A DNA stretch of 64,000 bases from Saccharospirillum alexandrii (lineage in GTDB: Bacteria; Pseudomonadota; Gammaproteobacteria; Pseudomonadales; Natronospirillaceae), in assembly GCF_004000275.1 (NCBI RefSeq), contig NZ_RCIP01000001.1:302749-366748 (forward strand), written 5' to 3'. This document shows, piece by piece, positions 25,672 through 35,762 of this stretch; within the stretch, counting starts at the first letter, position 1; every line of letters begins with the position of its first letter. The notes below the pieces were generated by a model. It worked only from the letters and a program-made list of their open reading frames with translations. It was not told the origin of the DNA and made no database searches. The translations under genes and the position numbers were made by a program.

Positions 25672-28600
25672 TCAGCCTGTAAATCGTCCGGCCAGATACT
25701 GCAGTGGGTGCTTCAGCGTAACACCCTGCTGACGTTGTGCCTGGCTTCGACAGGAATAGCCGGTTGCTACCCATTGGTCGGCGGGCTGATTTTCCAGCAG
25801 GGGGCGCCAGGAAAGGTCATAAATTGTGGCTGAAGTGCCTTTGTTGCGGGTTTCGTGGCCATAGGTTCCGGCCATGCCGCAGCAGCCCACGGCTTCATGC
25901 TCAAGCGTTAGCCCCAGGGCAGAAAAAACCGATTGCCAGTCTTTCATGCTGGCCGCAGCGTTTGTTTTTTCCGTGCAATGGCCAAGCAATTTGACCGTAC
26001 CCGGTTTAAACCGGCTTTGCAGTGATTCCAATTGTGCCAGTCGTTGGCCCAAAAATTCCTGCAACAACAGCACGGGCGTTACGTCGCCTTCCAGGTACTT
26101 TTTGTATTCCGACCGGTAAGCGAGGGTCATTGACGGGTCGATACCGACCAGTGGAATGCCGCTTTTTTCCAGCTCTGCAAAATCTCTCTGGCGCCGCTTG
26201 GCCACCCAGGTAAAGGTCTTTAAAAAGCCGTGAACGTGCAGGGGCTTGCCGTTGGCCCGGTAGGGCATGACCCAGACTCGGAAACCCAGTTGCTGCAGGC
26301 AGCGTAGAATATCGGCCACGGTATCGGTATCGAAAAAGCTGGAGAAGGCATCCTGTACGATCACCACAGACCGCTTGCGTTCGGCCGCTGGCAACCCCTG
26401 AAGAATGTCAGCCTCGGCCCAGTCGATGCCCAACTTGTGCATCAGGCTGCCCAGCTGATGACGGTGGATGCGCGGGCTGTCGACCATGCCCGCTCCATGT
26501 TCCAGAAACCACTGAACCGGCCTTGTCGCCATCAAGCCATTGTAGACCCATTTGAAGGGGCGCTTTGCCAGCCAGGGAATGACGAATTCCAGGGTGCCAA
26601 TGAAGTAATCCTTCAGTGGACGCAGATATCGACCGTAATACAGGTGCAGAAACTTGGCACGGAACTCCGGCACATCGACTTTGATCGGGCACTGACCGGT
26701 GCAGGATTTGCAGGCCAGGCAGCCAGACATCGACTCGTAGACTTCGTTACTGAAGTCGTAATCACCCCGTTCCCGGCGCCAGGTATTCCAGGCGCGTGGT
26801 AGCCAGTGCAACAGTGGCGCACGACGCGCTTCCGCTGCAGCCAGACTCTGGGTGTTTTGCCCCTGTTCGCCCAGCAGTCGTGTCCACTCGCGTACCAGAG
26901 AGGCACGCCCTTTGGGCGAATGCTTGCGCTCACGGGTGCCTTTCCAGGAGGGGCACATGGCGTCGTTGGGGTCGTAGTTGTAGCAGGCACCGTTACCGTT
27001 GCAGTACATAGCCTCCGACTGATAAGACCAGCTTTCTACCGGGATGGTGCGGTCGTAGTCGCCGCGTAGGGTCACTGCATCAATCGCCAGTAACTTAAGC
27101 TCAGGTGCTGTCGTGGCAATTTTGCCGGGATTGAGCTGGTTATGCGGGTCGAAGGCGCGTTTGATCGCCTGCAATTCCGGGTAGAGATCGCCAAAGAAGG
27201 CCGGTGCAAACTCGGATCGCACGCCCTTGCCATGCTCACCCCAGAGCAGGCCGCCGTATTGTTGAACCAGCTCAACGACAGCATCCGTCACCCGGCGCAC
27301 CGTTTTGACCTGCTCCGGGTCTTTCATGTCCAGCGCTGGCCGTACGTGCAAGACACCGGCATCAACATGGCCGAACATGCCGTAGGTCAGGCCTTCGTCG
27401 TCGAGGACCTTGCGGAACGCCATGATGAAGTCGGCCAGGTTTTCGGGAGGTACTGCCGTATCTTCCACAAAAGGTACAGGCCTTGCCTCGCCCTGGGCAT
27501 TGCCCAGCAACCCAACAGACTTCTTGCGCATGCCCCAGATTTGATTGACTGCTTTGTTGCCCCAGGCTACTGAGTAGCCGTTGCACTTGCCAGGCTGCCC
27601 CTGCAAGGCATCGAGGGAGTCGGTCAGGCGTTTTACGCCAGCCTCCAGGGTGGCATCGTCGTCGGCCGTAAATTCGACCAAGTTGATGCCATTGACGATT
27701 TCGCCCTCGGCCGACGGGAAATACTCGGCCACGGTGTTCCAGACGATGTCGCCCTTGGCCAACTCCAGCACGCGGCTGTCGACCGTTTCGATGGACGTAG
27801 GCTGAGCCTGCATCAATGTCTGTGCATCTCGCAGTGAGGTTTCAAAGCTGTCATAGCGCACGTTGACCAGTGCAGACACCTTGGGAATGCGCAGTACATT
27901 CAGCCGGGCCTCGACAATAAAGCCGAGGGTTCCCTCCGAGCCGCATAGAATATTATTCAGGTTGAATTGGCCCTGGTCATCACGAATATGGGCCAGGTCG
28001 TAGCCGGTCAAACAGCGGTTCAGTTTTGGAAAGCGGGCTTCGATGTCTTGCTGGCGACGTTGATGGATATCGTCGACCGTCTTGTGAATTTGCCCGGCCA
28101 GGCCCGGCTGTGCTTTCGCGTCAGCGAGGCCGTCTTCGTCCAGCGGTCCGGTTTCCAGCAAAGTGCCATCCAGAAGCACGGTACTCAAACTCAGCACGTG
28201 ATCCCGGGTTTTGCCATACATGACCGAACCCTGACCACTGGCATCGGTATTGATCATGCCGCCAATGGTGGCCCGGTTACTGGTCGACAGCTCCGGTGCG
28301 AAAAACAGGCCGTGGGGCTTCAGCGCAGCGTTCAACTGGTCTTTAACCGCGCCGCCTTCGACCCGCACCCAGCCTTCTTCCGCGTTGATTTCCAGAATCC
28401 GGTTCATATGGCGTGACAGGTCGACCACGATGCCATCGGTTAGCGACTGGCCATTGGTGCCGGTACCGCCGCCGCGCGGGCTGATAACGATACTGTGCCA
28501 GTCGGGCTGGCTGAGCAGTCGGGTCAGGCGCTGCAGATCTTCGCGATGGCGCGGATAGATCACGGCCTGAGGCAACACCTGATAAATGGAGTTGTCGGTC

Positions 28601-28737
28601 GCCAGTACGGTGCGATTGGCGTAATCCGGGTTCAGTTCACCCTCAAACCCGGTTTTGCGAAGGGCATCGATAAACGCAAGGTAATGGCTCTGGACCGGTG
28701 AAACATCTTTCAGGCGTGGAATCATGAACTGGGACAC
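25672..28737 (-). CDS. ydiJ: YdiJ-like FAD/Fe-S D-2-hydroxyglutarate-type dehydrogenase
   Basis: A 1021-residue fusion (E. coli YdiJ is 1018). The N-terminal half (about 1-560) is an FAD-linked oxidase of the vanillyl-alcohol/lactate type, with SPRGGGTGTNGQSLTDG and STSNRATIGGMINTDASGQGS. The C-terminal half carries an Fe-S block CLACKSCTGQCP and Cys-rich motifs (GCCGMAGTYGHE, GHCTEKT) of GlpC/HdrD type. The family oxidises D-2-hydroxyglutarate or related D-hydroxy acids and passes electrons to the respiratory chain. The exact substrate is inferred. Confidence 0.92.
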   Translation of the reverse strand: MSQFMIPRLKDVSPVQSHYLAFIDALRKTGFEGELNPDYANRTVLATDNSIYQVLPQAVIYPRHREDLQRLTRLLSQPDWHSIVISPRGGGTGTNGQSLTDGIVVDLSRHMNRILEINAEEGWVRVEGGAVKDQLNAALKPHGLFFAPELSTSNRATIGGMINTDASGQGSVMYGKTRDHVLSLSTVLLDGTLLETGPLDEDGLADAKAQPGLAGQIHKTVDDIHQRRQQDIEARFPKLNRCLTGYDLAHIRDDQGQFNLNNILCGSEGTLGFIVEARLNVLRIPKVSALVNVRYDSFETSLRDAQTLMQAQPTSIETVDSRVLELAKGDIVWNTVAEYFPSAEGEIVNGINLVEFTADDDATLEAGVKRLTDSLDALQGQPGKCNGYSVAWGNKAVNQIWGMRKKSVGLLGNAQGEARPVPFVEDTAVPPENLADFIMAFRKVLDDEGLTYGMFGHVDAGVLHVRPALDMKDPEQVKTVRRVTDAVVELVQQYGGLLWGEHGKGVRSEFAPAFFGDLYPELQAIKRAFDPHNQLNPGKIATTAPELKLLAIDAVTLRGDYDRTIPVESWSYQSEAMYCNGNGACYNYDPNDAMCPSWKGTRERKHSPKGRASLVREWTRLLGEQGQNTQSLAAAEARRAPLLHWLPRAWNTWRRERGDYDFSNEVYESMSGCLACKSCTGQCPIKVDVPEFRAKFLHLYYGRYLRPLKDYFIGTLEFVIPWLAKRPFKWVYNGLMATRPVQWFLEHGAGMVDSPRIHRHQLGSLMHKLGIDWAEADILQGLPAAERKRSVVIVQDAFSSFFDTDTVADILRCLQQLGFRVWVMPYRANGKPLHVHGFLKTFTWVAKRRQRDFAELEKSGIPLVGIDPSMTLAYRSEYKKYLEGDVTPVLLLQEFLGQRLAQLESLQSRFKPGTVKLLGHCTEKTNAAASMKDWQSVFSALGLTLEHEAVGCCGMAGTYGHETRNKGTSATIYDLSWRPLLENQPADQWVATGYSCRSQAQRQQGVTLKHPLQYLAGRFTG

Positions 28738-28829
28738 TTGGCGACAACGACGGGGGGTATTCTAACGAAATACCCGCCAAATTCGAGGTCAGTTGACGCT
28801 AGGGTGTAAATTGAGGGTGGTTAACGTTG

Positions 28830-28956
28830 CTAGGGGAGCACGGGTCTGAAACTCAAGTATCAGAGTTCGGCTTGCCTTTGAGGCACCCCCGGCCCCCGCC
28901 GCTTGTCATTGCAGCGAACTCTGATTCTTGAGTTTCTGGGCCAGCGGCTCCCCTAG
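28830..28956. repeat. Palindromic element, copy L (outer type with unrelated filling)
   Basis: Long inverted repeat in two blocks: CTAGGGGAGC (28830-28839) with GCTCCCCTAG (28947-28956), and CTGAAACTCAAGTATCAGAG (from 28846) with its partner ending near 28937. Both arms carry the same change CGGAG to CAGAG relative to other copies. The interior is GC-rich and unrelated to the inner element. The right arm includes the stop codon of the CBS gene. Confidence 0.8.
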
Positions 28957-29372
28957 GCCGTTTCTTTGTGCCAGGCCCGAAGCCGCAGCAGGGCGGCGAG
29001 CACATCAGTACGGGTGATTTCACCGATGAGTTTGCGGTGATCGGTGACGGGGTATTTTTTGGGTTTGTCCTGGGTCATGATCTGGGCGAGATCGATGATG
29101 CTCATCTCACCCGACATGGTGAGCACATCATGGCGCATAATGTCCGAGACTAGGGTGGTGTTTTCCCGAAAGTAGCTGTCGGTAATCAGATGCTTCAGGC
29201 AATCCTGCTCGGAAATATAGCCAACCAGATGGTGGTGCTCGTCAACCACTGCACCGCCGAGCATCTTGTTTTTCAACAATTTCTGGACGGCTTCGGTGAC
29301 GGTTGCTGTTGCCGGAATAGTGACCCAAGCCGGGGTCATGCAGTCAGCAACGGTGAGGGACTCCTGCTTCAT
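28953..29372 (-). CDS. CBS-domain protein
   Basis: A 139-residue protein made of two CBS domains (about 8-64 and 74-132) and little else. Typical CBS segments are VADCMTPAWVTI, GYISEQDCLKHL, DIMRHDVLTM and GEITRTDVLAALL. Such stand-alone pairs bind adenine nucleotides and regulate partners, which here are unknown. ATG 29372 has GGAAGGAG 9 nt upstream; the longer frame to 29408 was rejected. Its stop codon lies in the arm of repeat copy L. Confidence 0.88.
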   Translation of the reverse strand: MKQESLTVADCMTPAWVTIPATATVTEAVQKLLKNKMLGGAVVDEHHHLVGYISEQDCLKHLITDSYFRENTTLVSDIMRHDVLTMSGEMSIIDLAQIMTQDKPKKYPVTDHRKLIGEITRTDVLAALLRLRAWHKETA

Positions 29373-29496
29373 GATGGACTTCTCCTTCCAGGCTAACGGG
29401 AAGCGCAACGGCCGATGCCGGTGCGCTTCGCAGATCGGGTGCCCAGGTCAGAGACACCCGGTATTAGCTTAGTAGGCGGCCGAGCGTCTGTAAAAT

Positions 29497-31221
29497 TCAG
29501 CGGCCCAAGCTGGTCAGGATGTGTGCGATGGCGTCTTCTTTCTTCAACACCACTTTGTCGTCGGCGCCGCGTGCCTTGTATTCCAGCTCACCATCGGCCA
29601 GGCCGCGGTCGCTGACAACGAGGCGGTGCGGAATGCCCATCAGCTCCATATCGGCGAACTTGACGCCCGGGCTGGTTTTCTTGTCACGATCATCCAGCAA
29701 TACCTCGATACCGGCTGCTTGCAGGTCGGCGTAGAGTTGCTCGGCGACTTCCATTACCTCCGGTGTTTTGTGCGCATTGAGTGGCACGATGCCGACCTGG
29801 AATGGTGCCAGGGCGTTGGGCCAGATAATGCCGTTCTCATCGTGGTTTTGCTCGATGGCGGCCGCGACGATGCGGCTGACGCCGATGCCATAGCAACCCA
29901 TGTTCATGATCTGGCTCTTGCCGTTCTGGTCGAGCACGGTGGCGTTCAATGCCTTGGCGTATTTTTTGCCAAGCTGAAAAATGTGGCCGACTTCAATGCC
30001 TTTCTTTATCAGCAGGGTGCCTTTGCCATCCGGGCTTGGATCGCCTTCGACCACGCTGCGCAAGTCGGCAACGGTTGGCAGGGCGACGTCGCGCTCCCAG
30101 TTGACGCCAAACCAGTGCTTGTCGTCTTCATTCGCACCGGCACCAAAATCAGACATGACGCTGACGGAGCGGTCGATGATCATCGGAATCGGCAAGCCAA
30201 CCGGGCCCAGTGACCCCGGGCCAGCGCCTACGGCCGCGCGAATGGCTTCCTCACTGGCCATGGTCAACGGCGCCTTAACACCAGGCTGTTTCTCGGCCTT
30301 GATCTCGTTCAATTCGTGGTCACCGCGGACGATCAACGCGATCAGGCCACCCTCAATGTCCTCTTCCGCTTCGACGATCAGTGTTTTGATGGTCTTCTCA
30401 ATGGGCAGGTTGAAGCGTGTGACCAGGTGTTCAATGGTCTTGGTGTCCGGAGTATCGACCTTGCGTAATGCTTCTGTGGCTTCGCCCCGGGGTTCCGATG
30501 GCATCAGCGCTTCGGCCATTTCGATGTTGGCGGCAAAATCGCTGCTGTCGGAAAAAGCGATGTAATCTTCACCGGAGTCGGCCAGAACCTGAAACTCATG
30601 CGAGGCTGCGCCGCCCATGGCGCCAGAGTCGGCCAGTACCGGGCGGTAGTCGAGGCCCAGGCGGTCAAACACCCGACAGTAGGTGGCGTACATGTTGTCG
30701 TATTCAGCCTGCAATGATTCCGGCTCGATGTGAAACGAGTAGGCGTCCTTCATGATGAACTCGCGGGCGCGCATGACGCCAAAGCGGGGCCGGAATTCGT
30801 CGCGAAACTTGGTCTGAATCTGATAAAAATTAACCGGCAATTGCTTGTAGCTGGTCAGTTCATTACGCGCGATGTCGGTGATGACTTCTTCGTGGGTCGG
30901 GCCGAACACAAAGTCTCGCTCATGGCGGTCTTTCATGCGCAGCATCAGGCCGTCCATGGCGTCGAAGCGGCCACTTTCCTGCCACAGTTCCGCGGGCTGG
31001 ATGGAAGGCATCAGCACTTCCTGAGCCCCTGAGCGGTCCATTTCTTCGCGCACGATACGCTCTACTTTGCGCAATACCCGCAACCCTGTCGGCAACCAGG
31101 TGTACAGGCCCGAGGCCAGTTTGCGAATCATGCCGGCCCGCAGCATCAGTTTGTGGCTGACAACAACGGCATCGGCCGGGGTTTCCTTGACGGTGGCGAT
31201 CAGGTACTTGCTTGCGCGCAT
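29497..31221 (-). CDS. proS: Prolyl-tRNA synthetase ProS
   Basis: A 574-residue class II synthetase of the bacterial type with an inserted YbaK-like editing domain (about 225-400) that clears Ala-tRNA(Pro). Motif 2-like [21 protein letters not shown], motif 3 [17 protein letters not shown] and the C-terminal anticodon domain ([21 protein letters not shown]) are all visible. Length matches E. coli ProS (572). Two large repeat elements lie just upstream of its start. Confidence 0.97.
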   Translation of the reverse strand: MRASKYLIATVKETPADAVVVSHKLMLRAGMIRKLASGLYTWLPTGLRVLRKVERIVREEMDRSGAQEVLMPSIQPAELWQESGRFDAMDGLMLRMKDRHERDFVFGPTHEEVITDIARNELTSYKQLPVNFYQIQTKFRDEFRPRFGVMRAREFIMKDAYSFHIEPESLQAEYDNMYATYCRVFDRLGLDYRPVLADSGAMGGAASHEFQVLADSGEDYIAFSDSSDFAANIEMAEALMPSEPRGEATEALRKVDTPDTKTIEHLVTRFNLPIEKTIKTLIVEAEEDIEGGLIALIVRGDHELNEIKAEKQPGVKAPLTMASEEAIRAAVGAGPGSLGPVGLPIPMIIDRSVSVMSDFGAGANEDDKHWFGVNWERDVALPTVADLRSVVEGDPSPDGKGTLLIKKGIEVGHIFQLGKKYAKALNATVLDQNGKSQIMNMGCYGIGVSRIVAAAIEQNHDENGIIWPNALAPFQVGIVPLNAHKTPEVMEVAEQLYADLQAAGIEVLLDDRDKKTSPGVKFADMELMGIPHRLVVSDRGLADGELEYKARGADDKVVLKKEDAIAHILTSLGR

Positions 31222-31295
31222 TGGAGATCTCTGGGTTGCAATGAGTGTTGGCGGCGTATTGTAGGGACAATACGCCTGAAGGTGTAGTGGTGCCC

Positions 31296-31580
31296 TTATA
31301 ACTCAAATTTTGGAGTTCGCGATTGGCTATGTTGCCAGTCGTCCGCACCGGCCACCAGATAGGGCTATCGAGGGTCGGGCGGAGTGCCGCCCACTCAACC
31401 CATCCATGGGGCCTGGACCGCAGGATATGAATCCCATCCATGGGATTCACCCTTCGGGCTCGCTGCGCTCATGCTAAAACGCTCCCGGCGTTTTAGTCCT
31501 TGCTGCGGACCACCCTCGATAGCCCTACCTGGCATCCGGTGCTAGTGCTTTGCGACCGAACTCCAAAATTTGAGTTATAA
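31296..31580. repeat. Palindromic element, copy D (outer, inner and 77-bp module)
   Basis: The best-preserved copy. Outer arms are a perfect 24-bp inverted repeat (31296-31319 and 31557-31580) beginning TTATAACTCAAATTTTGG; the AAATTTTGG variant of this family is present in both arms. Inner arms of 31 bp are at 31345-31375 and 31512-31542. The loop contains the 77-bp module (GGATATGAATCCC to GTTTTAGTCC) between CTGGACCGCA and TTGCTGCGGACC, and a GGCGG-AGT-GCCGCC hairpin. Confidence 0.93.
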
Positions 31581-31588
31581 GTACAAGC

Positions 31589-31729
31589 CCAAGTTTCGGA
31601 GTTGGCACCCAACTGAGTGTCAGGTTCCGGGTGTACCTATCCGGGGAAGTCTGCAGCAGGGATGCTGCAGTCTAGGCCCCATGGACGGGTCTACGCCGGC
31701 CCCGGATAGGTACACCCGGTGCCTGACAC
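31589..31729. repeat. Palindromic element, copy E (left outer arm plus inner short type)
   Basis: A left outer arm CCCAAGTTTCGGAGTT (from 31589) is present but no right one. Inner arms (31617-31646 and 31700-31729) match at 28 of 30 positions, with GTGTCAGG ends and core GTACCTATCCGGGG. The loop has CTGCAGCAGGGATGCTGCAG and GGCCCCATGGACGGG. It is contiguous with copy D, and together they occupy the 530-bp gap between proS and the glyoxalase-like gene. Confidence 0.88.
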
Positions 31730-31754
31730 GGACGCCTTCCGCCAAGCCGTCAGG

Positions 31755-32174
31755 CTACCACTCGCCCTGGTTGGGCATTGATGCCCAGGGTTCTTGGCTG
31801 GGCAGGGCGTCGCCTTTTTGCAGCAGCTCTATCGAGATGTTGTCCGGGCTGCGCACGAAGGCCATGTGGCCGTCGCGGGGCGGGCGCAGAATGGCTACGC
31901 CGTTGTCTTGCAGGTGCTGGCACAAGGCGTAGATGTCGTCGACCCGATAGGCCAAGTGGCCAAAGTTCCGGCCGCCGCCGAGTACTTCATCCGACTCCCA
32001 ATTGTAGGTCAGCTCAACTTCCGGCTCGCCGGGTTCGGTGGCCAGAAATACCAGGGTGAATTTGCCGGCGGGTACGTCTTTGCGGCGAATTTCCTGCAGG
32101 CCGAGCAGGTCACAGTAGAAATGCAGTGAGGCGTCGAGGTCGGTGACGCGAATCATGGTATGCAGATACTTCAA
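31755..32174 (-). CDS. VOC family protein, lactoylglutathione lyase-like
   Basis: A 139-residue glyoxalase-fold protein close to Glo[49 protein letters not shown] and [13 protein letters not shown] carry the expected His and Glu metal ligands (H6, E57, H78 and E120 region). GloA converts the methylglyoxal-glutathione adduct to lactoylglutathione. Two bp separate it from the upstream gene at 32177, so they form an operon. A GloA paralogue with another substrate is possible. Confidence 0.82.
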   Translation of the reverse strand: MKYLHTMIRVTDLDASLHFYCDLLGLQEIRRKDVPAGKFTLVFLATEPGEPEVELTYNWESDEVLGGGRNFGHLAYRVDDIYALCQHLQDNGVAILRPPRDGHMAFVRSPDNISIELLQKGDALPSQEPWASMPNQGEW

Positions 32175-32176
32175 GG

Positions 32177-33292
32177 TTATTCTCCGTCCGCGGTGGCTTT
32201 AAAGGGTAGGGCTTCAATCATTTGCTGGCGGTAGTTTGCCACCATCTCTGCTTCTTCGTCACAAAAGCGTTGCACCGCGTCTTTGAAGTCCGGGTGTGCC
32301 AGCCAGTGAAAGGAGTGGGTCAGCGTCGGCTCGAAGCCGCGCGCAACCTTGTGCTCGCCCTGGGTGCCCGGATCGAAACGCTGCAGGCCGTTACGAATGC
32401 AATAGTCGATGCCCTGGTAATAGCAGGTTTCAAAGTGCAGGTTGTTGTATTCGGCCAGGCACCCCCAGTAACGCCCATAGAGCGAGGTCTCGTCGCGAAA
32501 GCAGAGGGCACCCGCCACGGCTTCCTCACCCTCATAGGCCATGAAAAGCACCAGGGTTTCAGGTTGACGGGCCAGCAATTGTTCAAAAAACGCCCGGTTC
32601 AGGTAACCCTGACGGCCCCGTTTCAGATAGGTGGCGTGGTAAAACACATAAAAGCGATGCAGCGTCTCAAGGCTGATGTCGGTGCCTTCATAACAGCGCA
32701 AATTGAGGCCCTGGTCGGTAATAGAGCGACGTTCCTTACGGGTATTTTTGCGTTTACGTGAGCTGAACCGGTCCAGGAAATCGTCGAAATCCCGGTAATT
32801 CCGGTTTTTCCAGTGAAACTGGACATCACAGCGTTCTGCCCAGCCGGTTTGACGCCAGAGTTCGGCCGTTTCAGTATCCGGAAACAACAGGTGGGCACCG
32901 CTGTAAGCCTGGCCCCGAACCCTGTCTTCAATCGCGCCCGCCAGCGTAATCACCTGGCTTGCAGTCAATGGTTGGGTAGCGCGCGGTCCCTGAGAGGGGG
33001 TATAGGGAATGGCCGCCACTAGCTTTGGGTAGTAGGGCAGGCCGTGCTGCTCATAGGCATGCGCCCAGGACCAGTCAAAAACGTACTCGCCCCAGGAGTG
33101 CGTTTTAGCGTACATCGGCATCCAAAGGGGCTGGTCGCCTTCATTGAGGCTCAGATGTTCCGGCTGCCAACCCGAGTTTTCACTGCAAACGCCAGTTTGC
33201 TCAAGTGTCGATAGAAACGAAGACCGCAGGAATGGGTTGTGCTGAGTGCCGCTTGCAGCGGCCCAGTGGGCGTGCCAGGTAACGGTTGGCAT
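32177..33292 (-). CDS. GNAT/FemAB-like acyltransferase (DUF482 family)
   Basis: A 371-residue protein of the family annotated as peptidogalycan biosynthesis or GNAT (DUF482). Diagnostic segments are [16 protein letters not shown] near the N-terminus, [16 protein letters not shown] in the middle, and [27 protein letters not shown] followed by [17 protein letters not shown] near the C-terminus. The biochemical substrate is unknown. It is the first gene of the pair with the glyoxalase-like gene. Confidence 0.85.
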   Translation of the reverse strand: MPTVTWHAHWAAASGTQHNPFLRSSFLSTLEQTGVCSENSGWQPEHLSLNEGDQPLWMPMYAKTHSWGEYVFDWSWAHAYEQHGLPYYPKLVAAIPYTPSQGPRATQPLTASQVITLAGAIEDRVRGQAYSGAHLLFPDTETAELWRQTGWAERCDVQFHWKNRNYRDFDDFLDRFSSRKRKNTRKERRSITDQGLNLRCYEGTDISLETLHRFYVFYHATYLKRGRQGYLNRAFFEQLLARQPETLVLFMAYEGEEAVAGALCFRDETSLYGRYWGCLAEYNNLHFETCYYQGIDYCIRNGLQRFDPGTQGEHKVARGFEPTLTHSFHWLAHPDFKDAVQRFCDEEAEMVANYRQQMIEALPFKATADGE

Positions 33293-33404
33293 AATCGGTT
33301 TCCAAAAAACGTGCGGTTATTATAGGGACAGCCAGACAGGTTCCAAGCCGACATCGCAATGCCCGGGCCGCTTAAGGTAGAATGACCGGTCGAAGGAGGA
33401 CATC

Positions 33405-33842
33405 ATGTTTGAACTGGATTATCGACTGCAAAATGATTGTGTGGAAGTAGGCTCGCTAATGGTCAGCCGCATTCTGCTGATGAAAGATGCCAATTACCCC
33501 TGGCTGATTCTGGTGCCGCAGCGTGAGGGTATCAGCGAGATCTACCAGTTGGATGTCGACGATCAGGAACAGTTGATCTGGGAAAGTTCGTTTGTGGCCG
33601 AGCGCCTGATGGCTACTTACGACGGCGATAAAATGAACATCGCAGCGCTGGGGAATGTCGTACCGCAATTGCACATTCACCATGTGATGCGCAAGCAAGA
33701 CGACGCCGCTTGGCCGAACCCCGTTTGGGGCGCTGTGCCGCCCAAAGCCTACAGCCGGCATGCGTTGCGTCACCGGGTAGAGCAATTGCAAGCCGCATTT
33801 GAAACCTCCACGTTCAAGCCTGCTGAGTTGCCGCCAGCCTGA
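33405..33842 (+). CDS. HIT-family hydrolase
   Basis: A 145-residue histidine-triad protein. The nucleotide-binding triad is QLHIHHVMRK (H90, H92, H93), and YPWLILVPQREGISEI is the conserved N-terminal block of the small proteobacterial HIT subfamily. These proteins hydrolyse or transfer nucleoside-phosphate conjugates. GAAGGAG precedes ATG 33405. It stands alone, divergent from the acyltransferase gene. Confidence 0.88.
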   Translation: MFELDYRLQNDCVEVGSLMVSRILLMKDANYPWLILVPQREGISEIYQLDVDDQEQLIWESSFVAERLMATYDGDKMNIAALGNVVPQLHIHHVMRKQDDAAWPNPVWGAVPPKAYSRHALRHRVEQLQAAFETSTFKPAELPPA

Positions 33843-33932
33843 CACCGCTCGGTGTCATTGAAGGTTCACGCAATTGTCAGATAGCTGACATCTGAAACTG
33901 AATAATAAGGCTCTGAACGATGGAGGTTTATT

Positions 33933-34472
33933 ATGAAATGGTTGCAGACGATTCAGCATCTCGACATCCAGACGTTTAACTGGTGCATGGCAAGGCGTCG
34001 ACGCGAGCAATTGACGGCGTTGAGCCGGGCGGTGTCCAGAACGGCCGATGGCTGGATGTACCTGTTGTTCTTTGCTTTCTACGCCCTGGTGCAACGCGAT
34101 TCCGGCCTTGCCCTGGCGACGCTGGCATTCTGGGCCTATGGTGTGGAGCGCAGTATCTACTGGGTCATGAAGAACACCTGCCGACGCAATCGTCCGCAAC
34201 AGGCGCTGGACGAATTCACCAGCTTTATCATTCCTTCCGACAAGTTCAGTTTTCCATCAGGGCACACGTCCGGTGCGTTCCTGTTTACGGTTCTGGCAGC
34301 CAGCCAGCTACCGGCCTTATTGCCCTTTCTGCTGCTTTGGTCGGTGGGCGTTGCCGGTTCCCGTATTTTTCTCGGCGTGCATTTCCCAACGGATACGCTG
34401 GTCGGCGCGTGCCTGGGCAGTCTGGTCGGTTATGGCATGCTTGGTTTGTTCACAACGCAGGGGTGGCTGTGA
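33933..34472 (+). CDS. PAP2-family membrane phosphatase
   Basis: A 179-residue membrane protein with the three motifs of the PAP2 superfamily: the RNRP segment after K (KNTCRRNRP), PSGHTSG and SRIFLGVHFPTD. The catalytic His residues lie in the second and third motifs. Likely substrates are phosphatidic acid or polyprenyl pyrophosphates. It overlaps the following glycosyltransferase gene by 1 bp (TGATG), suggesting a joint role in lipid-linked glycan metabolism (inference). Confidence 0.9.
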   Translation: MKWLQTIQHLDIQTFNWCMARRRREQLTALSRAVSRTADGWMYLLFFAFYALVQRDSGLALATLAFWAYGVERSIYWVMKNTCRRNRPQQALDEFTSFIIPSDKFSFPSGHTSGAFLFTVLAASQLPALLPFLLLWSVGVAGSRIFLGVHFPTDTLVGACLGSLVGYGMLGLFTTQGWL

Positions 34473-35524
34473 TGAAGGTGTTATACGGCGTTCAGGGAAC
34501 CGGTAATGGGCACATTACCCGCGCACGGGTTATGGCCGAGGCAATGGCATCGCGCGGTATCGAAGTCGACTGGGTCTTTTCAGGCCGGGAGCGCGAAAAA
34601 TTGTTCGATATGGAAGGCTTTGGCGACTTCCATTGCTTTCGTGGTCTGACCTTTCAGGTCCACAACGGTAAAATTGACATGCGCCGCACCATGAACGATG
34701 CCTCCATGAGCGACTTGTGGCGGGATATTCGAACCCTGTCACCCGAACAATACGATCTGGTACTGACCGATTTTGAACCGGTGGTCGCCTGGGCAGCGCG
34801 TCGTCGCGGTGTGCCCTGTATTGGCATTGGGCATCAGTATGCCTTTGCGCATGATATTCCCAAGGCAGGGCACTCAGTGGTGGCTGAAGCGATTATGCGC
34901 TGGTTTGCGCCGGTTACGCTGGGGCTTGGCGTACACTGGCATCATTTTGACAATGAGATACTGCCGCCGATCATCGAACCGGTACCACAGCCCGAGCCCG
35001 GTGATCTGGATTCTGTACTGATCTATCTGCCGTTTGAAAACAGCCTCAACATCATCGAATTGCTGGCACCGTTAAAGCGGACCCGTTTTGTTATGCACTG
35101 TGGCGATCTCACGCCCGGGCAATACGGCAATGTAACGGTTCGGGGCTTCAGCCGCGATGGATTCAAGGTGTCTTTGCACCAGTGTGGCTCAGTAGTCTGT
35201 AACGCCGGTTTCGAGCTGACCAGCGAGGCGCTAGCTCTGGGTAAACGCATTCTGGTTAAACCCCTGCACGGCCAAATGGAGCAATCGTCCAACGCTGCTG
35301 CACTCGAGCAACTGGGTCTCGGGCAAGTAATGCCAGAATTGAGCGCCGAGACCATTGCCTATTTTCTGGCAACCGGAGAGCGGCAACTGGTGAATTACCC
35401 GAACGTGGCCGAGGCCATCGTTGACTGGTTGCAGCAGTATCCGACCCGATCGGTGGCCGACTTGGTCGCTGAACTTTGGCAGGATGTCCAATTCAGTACC
35501 CCTCAGTCTATTCAGGCGGCCTGA
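34472..35524 (+). CDS. Glycosyltransferase of the MJ1255/VC2487 family
   Basis: A 350-residue GT-B-like protein related to MurG. The N-terminus MKVLYGVQGTGNGHITRA is the typical sugar/lipid-binding loop, and CNAGFELTSEALALGKRILVKPLHGQMEQ is the nucleotide-sugar region with the EALALGK segment. The start was set at ATG 34472, coupled to the PAP2 stop; a much longer frame starting at 33983 overlaps PAP2 and is spurious. Donor and acceptor are unknown. Confidence 0.87.
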   Translation: MKVLYGVQGTGNGHITRARVMAEAMASRGIEVDWVFSGREREKLFDMEGFGDFHCFRGLTFQVHNGKIDMRRTMNDASMSDLWRDIRTLSPEQYDLVLTDFEPVVAWAARRRGVPCIGIGHQYAFAHDIPKAGHSVVAEAIMRWFAPVTLGLGVHWHHFDNEILPPIIEPVPQPEPGDLDSVLIYLPFENSLNIIELLAPLKRTRFVMHCGDLTPGQYGNVTVRGFSRDGFKVSLHQCGSVVCNAGFELTSEALALGKRILVKPLHGQMEQSSNAAALEQLGLGQVMPELSAETIAYFLATGERQLVNYPNVAEAIVDWLQQYPTRSVADLVAELWQDVQFSTPQSIQAA

Positions 35525-35762
35525 CGCCTGTTAGGTCCACCGCCATTCCCTATTGACAGCCCCTTGCCATTACTGGCTCTGCGGGCTGTTCGTCCACCAG
35601 TGTTGACAACATCCCAGGCTGCGACCAGCAACGCCCCCATTGTTGCCCCGAGGGGTTCAGAGGTACAACAGAGGTCTCAATCATTGTCGTTGAAACGATG
35701 ACTGGACCAACAGGCCAGCAGGGTTTCCGATCCCGAACACAAAAAAGATAAGGGTGAATACA

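Noticed and set aside
33983-34471. N-terminal extension of the glycosyltransferase frame
   Set aside because: It overlaps the PAP2 gene, which has all three catalytic motifs; the family N-terminus MKVLYGVQGTGNGH begins at 34472.
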